From positions 1 through 64,000 of the forward strand of contig NZ_JAEUAT010000004.1 in assembly GCF_019511525.1 (NCBI RefSeq): a stretch of 64,000 bases of DNA, written 5' to 3'. The notes under the pieces were generated by a model. It saw only the letters and a program-made list of their open reading frames with translations. It had not been told where the DNA came from and ran no database searches. Position numbers and translations under genes: made by a program. The number at the start of each line of letters is the position of its first letter. Positions within the stretch are counted from its first letter, which is position 1. Positions 17,147 through 25,159 of this stretch are shown here, one piece after another. This stretch comes from Rhizobium cauense (GTDB taxonomy: Bacteria > Pseudomonadota > Alphaproteobacteria > Rhizobiales > Rhizobiaceae).

Positions 17147-17980
17147 TCACTTCCTGTTTCGGTCGGCTGGGACCTTCGCACGGGCAGTTACCGCTGGCGG
17201 CACGAACGAAACGTGCCCGCTGCTATGAAACTGTAACCAATAGCCGAGCGCCATGAACACGGAACCCCCGATCAGGTTGCCAAGCGTAACCCAGACCAGA
17301 TTATGGATCGCGCCAGTGAGGGTGATGTTTGCGGGATGCTCGCCAAGCAGAGCCATCGAGAACGTGAACATGTTGGCGACCGAATGCTCGTATCCAGCTG
17401 CCACAAAAATTGTGATCGGCCAGAAGATCAACATGATCTTGGCTGCAGCGTTATCTGTGCGCCCTGCCATCCAGATTGCCAGGCACACCAGCCAGTTGCA
17501 AAGGATACCGCGCGCGAAGAGTTCGACAGAGCCTGCTGACATCTTTGCCGAAACCGCCGAAAAGAACGCCTGGCTTCCATCGCCCAAAAGAACGCCACCA
17601 CCTGCCATATGGAAAAGGGCGGCAAGCATCACGGCACCGATCAGGTTTCCGATCCACGCGCTGGCCCAGACAAGCATCACGTCGGAGGGGCGCGCACGTC
17701 CTGTCAGAACGGCGAGCGGCATATACATCGCGGTGCCGGTAAAAAGCTCCGATCCCGCGAACACAACGATTGTCAGGGCCGAGGAAAACACCACGCCCAT
17801 GACGAGATGAGCCCAGGCGGGGTCGGCATGCGCGCCGGCGGTGAACATGAGGATATCGCCGAAGCCGATATAGGCGCCTGCCATGGCGGCTCCAATCAGG
17901 AAAGCGAAGAACTGCGTACGGACAATGAGCGCCTTGTGCTCGCCCGCCTCGGCAAAATTCGTGATGGAATCCTGATACAT
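17147..17980 (-). CDS. focA: Formate/nitrite transporter family channel (FocA-like)
   Basis: FNT proteins form pentameric channels for formate, nitrite or related small anions, with direction depending on pH. The 277-residue product shows six hydrophobic segments and family features such as GAYIGFGDI near the N terminus, the LFTGTAMYMPLAVL segment, NWLVCLAIWMA and the AGYEHSVANM region with its central His. GAGGAACT precedes the ATG. The gene leads an operon with emrAB and carries box 3 85 nt upstream. With oxalate decarboxylase, FdhD and an FDH-like enzyme nearby, formate transport is the likeliest role. Confidence 0.92.
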   Translation of the reverse strand: MYQDSITNFAEAGEHKALIVRTQFFAFLIGAAMAGAYIGFGDILMFTAGAHADPAWAHLVMGVVFSSALTIVVFAGSELFTGTAMYMPLAVLTGRARPSDVMLVWASAWIGNLIGAVMLAALFHMAGGGVLLGDGSQAFFSAVSAKMSAGSVELFARGILCNWLVCLAIWMAGRTDNAAAKIMLIFWPITIFVAAGYEHSVANMFTFSMALLGEHPANITLTGAIHNLVWVTLGNLIGGSVFMALGYWLQFHSSGHVSFVPPAVTARAKVPADRNRK

Positions 17981-18065
17981 TGTGAGTTCCTCGCATCTTG
18001 CTCGGAGCGAACCGAGTGCCTCGATTGTTGCTTGGGGGAGGCTAGCCCCAGACGCTGGAGCGTTG

Positions 18066-18079
18066 AATTATACGTAGGT
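18066..18079 (-). promoter_or_regulatory. Box 3: ACCTACGTATAATT, upstream of focA-emrAB
   Basis: The left arm and centre of the 14-bp element match boxes 1 and 2; the right arm is degenerate. It lies 85 nt upstream of the focA start codon. Confidence 0.55.
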
Positions 18080-18119
18080 GTAGGTGCACTGGGAGGAACG
18101 TGTAGCGCGATGCAAGATA

Positions 18120-18149
18120 TGCGGGCAAACCCTACTGGGCTCGCCCGCA
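18120..18149 (-). terminator. Candidate hairpin downstream of the FDH-like gene
   Basis: TGCGGGC and GCCCGCA form a 7-bp stem with a further CCC/GGG pairing inside, 38 nt beyond the stop of the molybdoenzyme gene. The tail is only weakly U-rich (ATATCTT on the minus strand), so it may be a terminator or an mRNA-stabilising hairpin. Confidence 0.4.
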
Positions 18150-18187
18150 TCGATGACACGCAAAGCATGTACTTAACGGGTACTGGT

Positions 18188-20482
18188 TTAGCCGTTGCTG
18201 GCCGCGACCATGACGGGCACGCCCTTGTAAGAGGGGGTGCCCGAGAGACGGTCAAAATGGCGCAGGGACATCACAGCATTCAATTCAGGATAGTACCCAG
18301 CTGCCGAGCCTTTCGGGATGTTGTATTCAACCGCCGTAAAGCCCTGGACGACGTGTGTTCCCTCCTTGGCGCCGACGAGACCGCGAACGTCGATGCGATC
18401 GCCGTCCTTCAGGCCAAGGCGATTAAGATCGTCCTTGTTCAAAAAGATCACGTCACGCCTGCCAAAGACGCCGCGATAACGGTCGTCCAGGCCGTAGACC
18501 GTGGTGTTGTACTGATCGTGGCTTCTGATCGTCGTGAGAACCAGCGCGTCCGGGTTTTTGATCAGTGGATCCTCGTCGAGGCCGGCCGCGACAAGGAAGT
18601 TTGCCTTGCCGCTTTCGGTGTTCCATCGGCGAAATGAGGCGGCGACATCGAGGCGGAAGCCTCCGCGCACCCGCACTCGCCTGTTAAAGTCATGGAAGTC
18701 AGGGAAAACCACTTCGATCTTCTCCCGGATCCTGTCATAGTCGGCAATCAACCCGTCCCAGTCGATGCCGTAACGATCGCCGAGTGTCGCTTTGGCGATG
18801 TTGGCGATAATGGCGGGTTCTGACTTCAAGGCCGCACTGGGTGGCGTCAGGAAGCCGCGTGAGGCATGCACCATGGACATGGAGTCCTCGACAGTCACCG
18901 CTTGTGGGCCGGAGGCCTGCGTATCGAGATCGGTCCGTCCAAGGCAGGGCAGGACGAGGGAGGTCTTTGCCGTCAGGAGGTGGGAGCGATTGAGCTTGGT
19001 GGCAATATGAACTGCAAGATCGAGCTTGCGCATGCCTTTCCAGGTGACTTCCGGGTCGGACATTGCGACGGCGAGGTTGCCTCCGAGGCAAATCAGCGCC
19101 TTCGATTCACCGGCGATGATCGCTTCCACTGACTCGATCGCATTGTGACCCTTTTCCCCGGACGGACGAAAGCCGAATGCCCGCTCCATTCCGTCGAGCA
19201 ATGCCTTGTTTGGAATTTCGGTGATTCCAACGGTGCGATCGCCCTGGACGTTGGAATGGCCGCGGATCGGTGCAATCCCGGCGCCCTGACGCCCGATGTT
19301 GCCACGCAGCATCAGCAGATTGGCAATTTGCTGGACGTTGCCTGTTCCATTGGCGTGCTGGGTTATGCCCATGCCATAGCAAATAATCACATTCTTGGCG
19401 TTAATGTAGACGTCGGCCGCGCTCTCGATTGCACTTCGTGCAAGGCCGCTGACGGCAACGATCTGATCCCAACTGGTCGCTTCCACGTCCGCGCGAACCG
19501 CTTCAACGCTGAGCGTGTGCTCGTCGATGAACGGGCGGTCGAGGACGCCTGGGCCGCCGGCAGCGATGTCGGTGGCATCTCGCTCAAACACGGCCTTCAT
19601 CATGCCCTTCAGCGCAGCGAGGTCGCCGCCCGTTCGCAATTGGTGATAGGCTGAGGCAATCGGCGTCGAGGAAAGAGTGACCATCTCAACGGGATCTTGA
19701 GGTGCAGCGAAGCGCTCCAGCGCACGCTCCTTAAGAGGGTTGAAGACGACGATCGGCACACCGCGGCGCGACGCATTGTGCAATGTCGTCATCATTCGCG
19801 GATGGTTGGTGCCAGGATTGTGACCGAAGCTGAAGATAGCGTCGGCGTAGTCGAAATCCTCGAGCGTTACGGTTCCCTTGCCGACCCCGATCGACATTGG
19901 AAGCCCGACGCTCGTTGCCTCATGGCACATGTTGGAACAGTCGGGAAAGTTGTTGGTGCCAAAGGCGCGAACGAAGAGTTGGTAGAGAAAGGCCGCTTCG
20001 TTCGAGGCGCGGCCGGATGTGTAAAATTCCGCCTTGTTCGGGTCATCGAGCTTGTTCAATTCGATGGCGATCAGCTTGAACGCTTCGTCCCATTCGATCG
20101 GCTCGTAGCGATCGGTCTGGCCGTTGTAGTGCAGCGGCATTGTCAACCGCCCTGCATCTTCCAGCTGATGGTCAGACCACTTCCACAGCTCGGAGACCGT
20201 ATTGTTCTCAAAGAGCTCCGGTCCTGACCGCTTGGCTGTGGATTCCCAGGTTATTGCCTTCGCGCCGTTTTCGCAGAATTCGAATGACGAGGTGTGCTTG
20301 GGGTCCGGCCAGGCGCAGCCGGGGCAATCGAAGCCCTCCGGCTGGTTGGCCTTCAGCAGAGTCAACGTGCCCTGTGCCACCACCTGTTGATGCGCAAGTG
20401 TCTTGGCAACCGCCTTGAGCGCGCCCCATCCACCTGCTGGCTGATCGTATTGCTCGATACCTTCTGGACGCTGATCCTTCAT
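18188..20482 (-). CDS. YdeP-type formate-dehydrogenase-like molybdopterin oxidoreductase
   Basis: The 764-residue protein belongs to the FdhF/YdeP family of molybdopterin oxidoreductases. Near the N terminus Cys53, Cys56 and Cys70 (CPGCAW...FCENG) form an iron-sulfur binding region with only three obvious cysteines. Cys186 in SNMCHEATS sits where FDHs carry the Cys/Sec molybdenum ligand. The C-terminal domain includes TTIRSHDQYNTTVYGLDDRYRG, cofactor-binding in relatives. E. coli YdeP contributes to acid resistance under EvgA, and its reaction is not settled; formate oxidation is likely but unproven. AAGGAGCT precedes the ATG at 20482. Box 4 lies 77 nt upstream. FdhD (1019-1861) is a natural maturation partner. 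Confidence 0.9.
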   Translation of the reverse strand: MKDQRPEGIEQYDQPAGGWGALKAVAKTLAHQQVVAQGTLTLLKANQPEGFDCPGCAWPDPKHTSSFEFCENGAKAITWESTAKRSGPELFENNTVSELWKWSDHQLEDAGRLTMPLHYNGQTDRYEPIEWDEAFKLIAIELNKLDDPNKAEFYTSGRASNEAAFLYQLFVRAFGTNNFPDCSNMCHEATSVGLPMSIGVGKGTVTLEDFDYADAIFSFGHNPGTNHPRMMTTLHNASRRGVPIVVFNPLKERALERFAAPQDPVEMVTLSSTPIASAYHQLRTGGDLAALKGMMKAVFERDATDIAAGGPGVLDRPFIDEHTLSVEAVRADVEATSWDQIVAVSGLARSAIESAADVYINAKNVIICYGMGITQHANGTGNVQQIANLLMLRGNIGRQGAGIAPIRGHSNVQGDRTVGITEIPNKALLDGMERAFGFRPSGEKGHNAIESVEAIIAGESKALICLGGNLAVAMSDPEVTWKGMRKLDLAVHIATKLNRSHLLTAKTSLVLPCLGRTDLDTQASGPQAVTVEDSMSMVHASRGFLTPPSAALKSEPAIIANIAKATLGDRYGIDWDGLIADYDRIREKIEVVFPDFHDFNRRVRVRGGFRLDVAASFRRWNTESGKANFLVAAGLDEDPLIKNPDALVLTTIRSHDQYNTTVYGLDDRYRGVFGRRDVIFLNKDDLNRLGLKDGDRIDVRGLVGAKEGTHVVQGFTAVEYNIPKGSAAGYYPELNAVMSLRHFDRLSGTPSYKGVPVMVAASNG

Positions 20483-20559
20483 GTCGAAGCTCCTTCGTGC
20501 TGTTCCGCAGTTGAGTGGCACAATCATTTGTCAGGCTAGCAACGCTGGTGGACGCTGCC

Positions 20560-20573
20560 CATTATACAGAGGC
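20560..20573 (-). promoter_or_regulatory. Box 4: GCCTCTGTATAATG, upstream of the FDH-like gene
   Basis: A weaker copy of the 14-bp element with the CCT left arm and GTATAAT core, like box 3. It lies 77 nt before the start of the molybdoenzyme gene and overlaps the stop codon of the CDF gene. Confidence 0.45.
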
Positions 20574-21593
20574 ATAGGGTGTTACCGATCGCTCGCCCGG
20601 TATGCGCACATGCGAATAGCGCATGCCCCGGCCATTTAGTGCGTGATATCGCTCTGGGGACTGCGGTTTGATGAACAGGGCGATGATCTGGGGGTGGCGC
20701 CGGCGCAAGTCGTCTTCAATATTGGCAATTGCCTGCTCTACACCGGCCTTGGACAGCTCGTCCTCGAACCAAACGCTCATCGCCACCATCAGTTGCTCTG
20801 GAGCCAGGTGAGCGCTGATCATGCCGTTTACACATTTGACCGTCGGGTTTTTCCTAGTGTCCTCGATGATCGCGGTAACGACGGAAGGATCGGCCGGAAC
20901 GCCGATCAGCAACGACTTGCTTTGGGCCGCAAGCTTAAACGCTGTGATCGCCAGGATGGCGGCGATCACCAGTGAAGCCAAGCCATCGAAGCGCGGATCA
21001 CCCGTTATGCTCGAGGCAAGAATCCCGCCTCCCGTTGCCCCAATGCCGACCAGTGAGGCAACGCCGCCAAACAGGATCGTGGACGCAGTCGGATCTCTTC
21101 GCCGTTGTAGGAACCGGAGCAGGCTGTCCTTGCCGCGGCCGGCGCCGGTACGGCGGATCGTGGCCCAGAGAGCTGCACCATCTATGACCGCAGAGGAGGC
21201 AAGCACGATGTAGCTGACCGCCTCGTTGTCGATAGGTTTCGGTCGGGCGAGCTGGTGAAGTCCTGCGAGCAGAGCAACGCCGGCGCCGAGCGCAAAGATC
21301 AAAACGGCAACGACGAAGTTCCAGAAGTAGAGTTCGCGGCCGTAGCCAAGCTGATGCTCAGGATTGGCCCTCCTTCCCGAGGCAAGCAGGCCATAGAGGA
21401 GGATAACCTCGGTTCCGGCATCCACTAGGGAATGAACACCCTCGCTCGACATGGCGGTGCTGCCCGAGATGTTAGCGGCAACGAATTTGATTGCGGCGAT
21501 TGTCAGGTCGGCGATGAGGCTGAGGACGACGATCCCGAGACTCGCGTGGCTTGTGCTTGAGGCTCCGGATAGATTGGAGATATTGCCATGCAT
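20562..21593 (-). CDS. Cation diffusion facilitator family transporter
   Basis: This 343-residue protein has six membrane segments and a C-terminal cytoplasmic domain as in CDF metal/proton antiporters (Zn, Fe, Co, Mn). The second helix has SEGVHSLVDAGTE with the HxxxD metal-site motif. The fifth-helix counterpart is replaced by DPTASTILFGG, a form seen in the SLC30A9-like branch rather than the second HxxxD of classical Zn exporters, so the substrate is uncertain. GAGGGC precedes the ATG. It lies upstream of the FDH-like gene on the same strand, 79 nt away, and could feed read-through into it. Confidence 0.85.
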   Translation of the reverse strand: MHGNISNLSGASSTSHASLGIVVLSLIADLTIAAIKFVAANISGSTAMSSEGVHSLVDAGTEVILLYGLLASGRRANPEHQLGYGRELYFWNFVVAVLIFALGAGVALLAGLHQLARPKPIDNEAVSYIVLASSAVIDGAALWATIRRTGAGRGKDSLLRFLQRRRDPTASTILFGGVASLVGIGATGGGILASSITGDPRFDGLASLVIAAILAITAFKLAAQSKSLLIGVPADPSVVTAIIEDTRKNPTVKCVNGMISAHLAPEQLMVAMSVWFEDELSKAGVEQAIANIEDDLRRRHPQIIALFIKPQSPERYHALNGRGMRYSHVRIPGERSVTPYASV

Positions 21594-21753
21594 GTCATGC
21601 CCTCATACGAGCTAGGTGCCATTTTCTCCTTGGGTTTCAAGGATGTCTTGCAAAGAGCGCAACGATGCGCACCTGAGCTGTGCGAATCGTCCGACGAGGG
21701 CATCGGTTCGAACCATTTGCCCTTGTCATCTTTTGAAATTCCGAGCGGTTCTC

Positions 21754-21890
21754 AAAAAAAGGCCGTCTCCGGGCGGATGGAGACGGCCTTTGCGGACCTT
21801 GGGAGGATCCGTAGGCTCGGGCGGAGGGGAGGACGCCGGAGCCCGATAGCGGCAAGTGCGCTACCCGCCTCATTGAGGGGTTGAGGCGAT
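21754..21890 (-). ncRNA. Candidate trans-acting small RNA with C/U-rich anti-Shine-Dalgarno loops
   Basis: On the minus strand a compact series of hairpins ends in a strong intrinsic terminator. Stem 1 (CGCCTCA/TGAGGCG, 21866-21888) has the loop ACCCCTCAA. Stem 2 (21814-21843; GGCTC/GAGCC plus GGCG/CGCC) has the loop TCCTCCCCTC. Stem 3 (21793-21811; CGGA/TCCG) has a loop containing TCCTCCC. The last hairpin is a 10-bp stem followed by seven U. No protein-coding gene lies upstream on this strand, so the terminator is otherwise unexplained. Hairpin loops with CCUCC anti-Shine-Dalgarno motifs resemble the cuckoo sRNAs of Rhizobiales and CcsR-type RNAs. The 5' end is estimated, near 21890; box 5 lies just upstream. 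Confidence 0.6.
21761..21788 (-). terminator. Intrinsic terminator: 10-bp perfect stem plus seven U on the minus strand
   Basis: GGCCGTCTCC and GGAGACGGCC enclose an 8-nt loop. On the minus strand the stem is followed by TTTTTTT (21754-21760), a textbook terminator; on the plus strand only TTT follows. It would stop minus-strand transcripts starting before the CDF gene, which fits the proposed small RNA. Confidence 0.85.
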
Positions 21891-21923
21891 GAATGAACAC
21901 TAATCCTGTCCCATCGACTGCGT

Positions 21924-21937
21924 AACTACACTTAGGT
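21924..21937. promoter_or_regulatory. Box 5: ACCTAAGTGTAGTT (minus-strand reading), between the sRNA candidate and dps
   Basis: This copy of the 14-bp element lies 120 nt upstream of dps and about 35 nt upstream of the estimated start of the minus-strand small RNA. Being nearly symmetric it could serve either direction. Confidence 0.5.
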
Positions 21938-22057
21938 ATGGCCTGGCCTACACCAGCGGGCGATTTCGGCGTGCGCGTCACCTTCTCTATTCTCTGCCGC
22001 GATAAAGGCCGCGTACCGTGCCGGCCTGCAGTCGGTCCACCAGAAAGGAAAGTCACT

Positions 22058-22576
22058 ATGGTTACCCGCTCAGCCGCCAGCGCCCGCAGCCTTCCGCTCG
22101 CAACGCCAACCGATCTTGGGCCCAATGCGACACAGGACATTGCAGCAGCCCTCACGGCGTTGCTGGCAGACGTGTTCGCCCTCTATCTGAAAACGAAGAA
22201 TTTCCACTGGCATGTTTCGGGGCCACACTTTCGCGACTACCACCTCATGCTTGACGAGCAGGGCGCGCAGATATTTGCAATGACGGACGACATCGCCGAA
22301 CGCGCACGCAAGATCGGTGGAACGACACTGCGCTCGATCGGACATATTGCGCGCCTGCAGCGGCTACTCGACAATGATGCGGATTTTGTTACGCCGGAAG
22401 ACATGCTGGCAGAGCTTCGCGATGACAACAAGCAACTCGTCTCCGTCCTTCGACAGCTACATGAGCTGACCTCGTCCCACGACGATCATGCGACAACGAG
22501 CCTCATCGAAAACTGGATCGACGAAACCGAACGGCGTCTGTGGTTCCTCTTCGAGACCACTCGCCGATCCCTCTGA
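22058..22576 (+). CDS. dps: Dps/ferritin-like DNA-protecting protein
   Basis: Dps forms dodecamers that oxidise and store iron, often using peroxide, and bind DNA during stress. The 172-residue product has the expected length and the ferroxidase region KTKNFHWHVSGPHFRDYHLM with its conserved His, Asp and Glu (LMLDEQ). The N terminus is Ser/Ala/Arg-rich, which may help DNA binding. The ATG at 22058 follows AAAGGAAA; the upstream in-frame ATG at 21938 lies at the regulatory box and is unlikely. Expression is probably controlled through box 5, linking iron and oxidative protection to the neighbouring stress genes. Confidence 0.93.
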   Translation: MVTRSAASARSLPLATPTDLGPNATQDIAAALTALLADVFALYLKTKNFHWHVSGPHFRDYHLMLDEQGAQIFAMTDDIAERARKIGGTTLRSIGHIARLQRLLDNDADFVTPEDMLAELRDDNKQLVSVLRQLHELTSSHDDHATTSLIENWIDETERRLWFLFETTRRSL

Positions 22577-22762
22577 TCGCTTTCATGGGGGAGGTTTCTC
22601 CGATTGTGTGTCGCGATACGGGGCGTCGTTCTCGACGGCCATGCCGCTATCCAGACCGGGTAGGCATGCACCTGAAGGCGCTCATGTCCTGACCCAATCG
22701 ACAAGTGACGTTCCTTCCCCAAAAGACGCAAGCCATCTCATCGCTCTAATCGAGGCAAGGCA

Positions 22763-23077
22763 ATGGACGCTCCTCCCAATTTGAGCCTGCCGGTAGTACG
22801 GCCCTCTTTTTCTGGTGAGGGTCTTAATGCAACTCTCGATCCGAGCTTGGAAAATCAGGAGGCGATCCGTGCGATTTCTGGCGCAATGCTGCTTTTGGCG
22901 TGGCGCGCATCGAGCCTTGGAAGAGCTGATTTGCATGGGGTTCTAACGAAGATATCTCGAGAACTCGATGCAAATGCCGAAGAGATCGGCGCTTCAAATC
23001 GCTTTGCTGAAATCCTGATTGATCGGGCGATGCTCAGCCTCGAACGGATCAGCCAAAGCCTGAACGAGATTGGATAG
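22763..23077 (+). CDS. Hypothetical 104-residue protein
   Basis: I do not recognise this protein. The 104 residues start with MDAPPNLSLPVV and are mostly helical in appearance from about 27 on (NQEAIRAISGAMLLLAWRAS, then LHGVLTKISRELDANAEEIG). There is one mildly hydrophobic stretch (AMLLLAWRA) but no signal peptide. A GAGGCAAGG sequence precedes the ATG. It lies between dps and the TetR gene, on the same strand, with a 186-nt gap before it in which no further feature was seen. The codon use looks normal for the region, which favours a real gene. Confidence 0.5.
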   Translation: MDAPPNLSLPVVRPSFSGEGLNATLDPSLENQEAIRAISGAMLLLAWRASSLGRADLHGVLTKISRELDANAEEIGASNRFAEILIDRAMLSLERISQSLNEIG

Positions 23078-23191
23078 GGGGCTAGGTGCCCGCGGGTCCC
23101 TCAAACTGGGAACCACCCGGCCCGCGAGATATCGTCAAGGGGCGTATCGAAGTGCCGACACACGGCGGTCAATTTTTGGTGGATCTAATTA

Positions 23192-23220
23192 TTGACAGAT
23201 CGTTCCAGTATCCCTATATC
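23192..23220 (+). promoter_or_regulatory. Sigma-70-type promoter giving a leaderless TetR-family mRNA
   Basis: A perfect -35 TTGACA (23192-23197) and a -10 TATATC (23215-23220) are separated by 17 nt. The expected start of transcription, 6-8 nt after the -10, coincides with the ATG at 23227, and no Shine-Dalgarno is present. The mRNA is therefore probably leaderless. Confidence 0.6.
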
Positions 23221-23226
23221 GCTTCC

Positions 23227-23793
23227 ATGGCTAGGACCAAGGAATTCGACAAGGATGAGGCGCTGATCGCGGCGATCGAGGTGTTTCGTGAGCACGGCTT
23301 CGAAGGCACCTCGACGGAGATGCTTGTAGGTGCGATGAAAATCGGCAGGCAGAGCCTTTATGATACCTTCGGGGACAAGTGGAAGCTCTACTGCCTGGCA
23401 GTCGAGCGCTACTCGGCCGACGAGGCCAGTGCGCACATCGCGGTGATGCGCGGCGAGGCGAATGCCCTGGATGGGATCCGCGCAATGATCTTGAGGGTGA
23501 TCGAAAATGCCGGCAAGGCTTGCCTCGGCGTAAACTCCATCTGTGAATTCGGCCAGAGCCGACCGGACCTGTCCTCGTTGCGCAACGCTGCCGACCGGCG
23601 ATTGAAGGCCGCCGCGTGCGAGCGAATTGGCGAGGCGCAATTGGCTGGAGATGTGGACAAAAGCCTGTCGGCCGAAGCGGTTGCCGATTTCCTGTTTGCC
23701 AACATTGCCGGTATGCGCATCGCCGTGCGCGCTGGCGCCGGCAGGGACCATCTTCAGTCACTCGGTCAGTTGGCAATTCGGGCGATTACCTGA
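23227..23793 (+). CDS. TetR/AcrR-family transcriptional regulator
   Basis: The 188-residue protein begins MARTKEFDKDEALIAAIEVF, followed by the helix-turn-helix region FEGTSTEMLVGAMKIGRQSLYDTFGDKWKLY typical of TetR repressors, and a helical ligand-binding C-terminal domain with Cys residues in GKACLGVNSICEFG. It resembles the subgroup regulating NADPH-quinone or zinc-type oxidoreductases. The start is set at 23227 because homology begins there and a promoter ends just before it. It lies 55 nt upstream of a quinone oxidoreductase gene, which is its likely target. Confidence 0.9.
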   Translation: MARTKEFDKDEALIAAIEVFREHGFEGTSTEMLVGAMKIGRQSLYDTFGDKWKLYCLAVERYSADEASAHIAVMRGEANALDGIRAMILRVIENAGKACLGVNSICEFGQSRPDLSSLRNAADRRLKAAACERIGEAQLAGDVDKSLSAEAVADFLFANIAGMRIAVRAGAGRDHLQSLGQLAIRAIT

Positions 23794-23848
23794 AGACCAA
23801 AAAATTTTGCGCAATAATGGAATGATTAGTCAAGAAAAGGGAAGTGCT

Positions 23849-24817
23849 ATGAAAGCTGTCGTTATGAACAGCATCGGCGGAGCCGATGTGTTGGAGTTTG
23901 TCGAGCGTCCGGAACCAGTTGCGGGACCTGGACACGTCGTCGTCGATATAGCCGCTGCCGGTGTGAACTTCATGGATATTGGCGTGCGGCAGGGCATGGC
24001 CTGGACGGAAATGCAGAACCCGAAAATTCTCGGTGTCGAGGGGGCCGGTCGCGTGCTTGCTGTTGGCGATGGTGTCGCTGCCTTTAAGCCCGGTGACCGC
24101 GTCGCCTGGGTCTATGCACCGGGAAGCTATGCCGAGCGTCACTCGATACCGGCAGATTCTCTTGTCAAACTTCCCGATTCCATCGACGACCGCACGGCTG
24201 CCTCCGTGATGATGCAGGGCCTTACAGCCAGTCACTTCGCGACGGACTTCTATCCGGTGCAGCCGGGTGATACGGCGCTCGTTCATGCCGCGGCCGGCGG
24301 GGTCGGATTGCTCCTGACCCAGATCATCAGGCTGCGCGGTGGTCGCGTGATCGGGCGGGTTTCGTCCGAAGACAAGGTCGTCGCTGCGAAGCGGGCCGGC
24401 GCCGAACACGTCATCGTGGACACAGAAGGACATTTTGCGGACGAGGTTCTGCGTCTTACCGATGGCACCGGCGTGCATGTCGTATACGATGGCTCCGGTC
24501 CCAGGACCTTCGAGGGGTCGCTTGCTGCGCTGCGTCGCTCAGGCACGTTTTGCTGGTACGGACCAGTCCTTGGTGGCCCGGGAGCGCTCGATATCATGAG
24601 CCTGCCGAAAAGCATCAAGATTGGCTACGCGGTCTTCTTTGATCATATCCACACGCCGCAACTCTTTCGCGAACGCACGCAACAGCTCTTTCGTTGGATC
24701 GAAGACGGATCACTACAAGTCAGCATCGGTGGAACCTATTCGCTCGCTGATGCAGCCCGCGCCCACAAAGACATGGAAAGCCGCTCGACGACCGGCAAGT
24801 TGCTCTTGATACCTTAG
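23849..24817 (+). CDS. NADPH:quinone oxidoreductase (zinc-independent MDR family)
   Basis: The 322-residue protein belongs to the medium-chain dehydrogenase superfamily, quinone reductase type: GADVLEFVERPEPVAGPGHV at the start, GVNFMDIGVRQG, and the nucleotide-binding HAAAGGVGLLLTQ motif near residue 150. Cysteine ligands for catalytic zinc are absent, as expected for QOR. It reduces quinones using NADPH, usually for detoxification. AAGGGAAG precedes the ATG at 23849. The upstream TetR gene suggests induction by an electrophile or quinone. No downstream partner gene is seen; an 11-bp hairpin lies about 150 nt after the stop. Confidence 0.92.
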   Translation: MKAVVMNSIGGADVLEFVERPEPVAGPGHVVVDIAAAGVNFMDIGVRQGMAWTEMQNPKILGVEGAGRVLAVGDGVAAFKPGDRVAWVYAPGSYAERHSIPADSLVKLPDSIDDRTAASVMMQGLTASHFATDFYPVQPGDTALVHAAAGGVGLLLTQIIRLRGGRVIGRVSSEDKVVAAKRAGAEHVIVDTEGHFADEVLRLTDGTGVHVVYDGSGPRTFEGSLAALRRSGTFCWYGPVLGGPGALDIMSLPKSIKIGYAVFFDHIHTPQLFRERTQQLFRWIEDGSLQVSIGGTYSLADAARAHKDMESRSTTGKLLLIP

Positions 24818-24966
24818 GGGAGGGCGTTCAACTGTTCCCGGCTCGATCAGGGACATGCGCGGAGGTTCACAGCCTGACGTCCGATGTCCTGTAGTCCGTT
24901 TGAATTGGAGCTACCGCCGCTAACCGCGCCCGAGCGCAATCAAAACATTATACATTAATTGAGTTC

Positions 24967-24992
24967 GTTTCTCGGCCCAGCGGCCGAGAAAC
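24967..24992 (+). terminator. 11-bp perfect hairpin after the quinone oxidoreductase gene
   Basis: GTTTCTCGGCC and GGCCGAGAAAC are separated by CAGC. There is no U tract on the plus strand, so it may be a Rho-dependent stop, an mRNA 3' stabiliser or a protein-binding palindrome. Confidence 0.45.
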
Positions 24993-25115
24993 GGGCAGGT
25001 CAGCCAACGAATCGTGCGCAGCCAAGCTCGCACGCGGCAGACCACCTTTGCTCTGCCAAACCGGCTAGTCCGGCGCCCGGACTGCTCTGAGGCAGGTGGC
25101 GGCGGTTGCACCTAC

Positions 25116-25129
25116 ACCAATGTATAAGT
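25116..25129 (+). promoter_or_regulatory. Box 6: ACCAATGTATAAGT, upstream of the 133-residue gene
   Basis: This copy matches the ACC and GTATA core of the recurring element; it lies 154 nt upstream of the start codon at 25284 and 16 nt from box 7. Confidence 0.4.
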
Positions 25130-25145
25130 TCAGCCGGCTCATCAA

Positions 25146-25159
25146 TCCTATACATTCAC
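25146..25159 (-). promoter_or_regulatory. Box 7: GTGAATGTATAGGA (minus-strand reading)
   Basis: A second partial copy of the recurring element in the same promoter region, 124 nt upstream of the 133-residue gene, in opposite orientation to box 6. Confidence 0.4.

Larger units (their letters stand above)
21594..22057. other. Intergenic region between the CDF and dps genes
   Basis: The region holds the small-RNA candidate, its terminator and box 5, and must also contain the divergent promoters of the CDF transporter gene and dps. Several open frames cross it on both strands but lack ribosome-binding sites and resemble no known protein. Confidence 0.6.
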
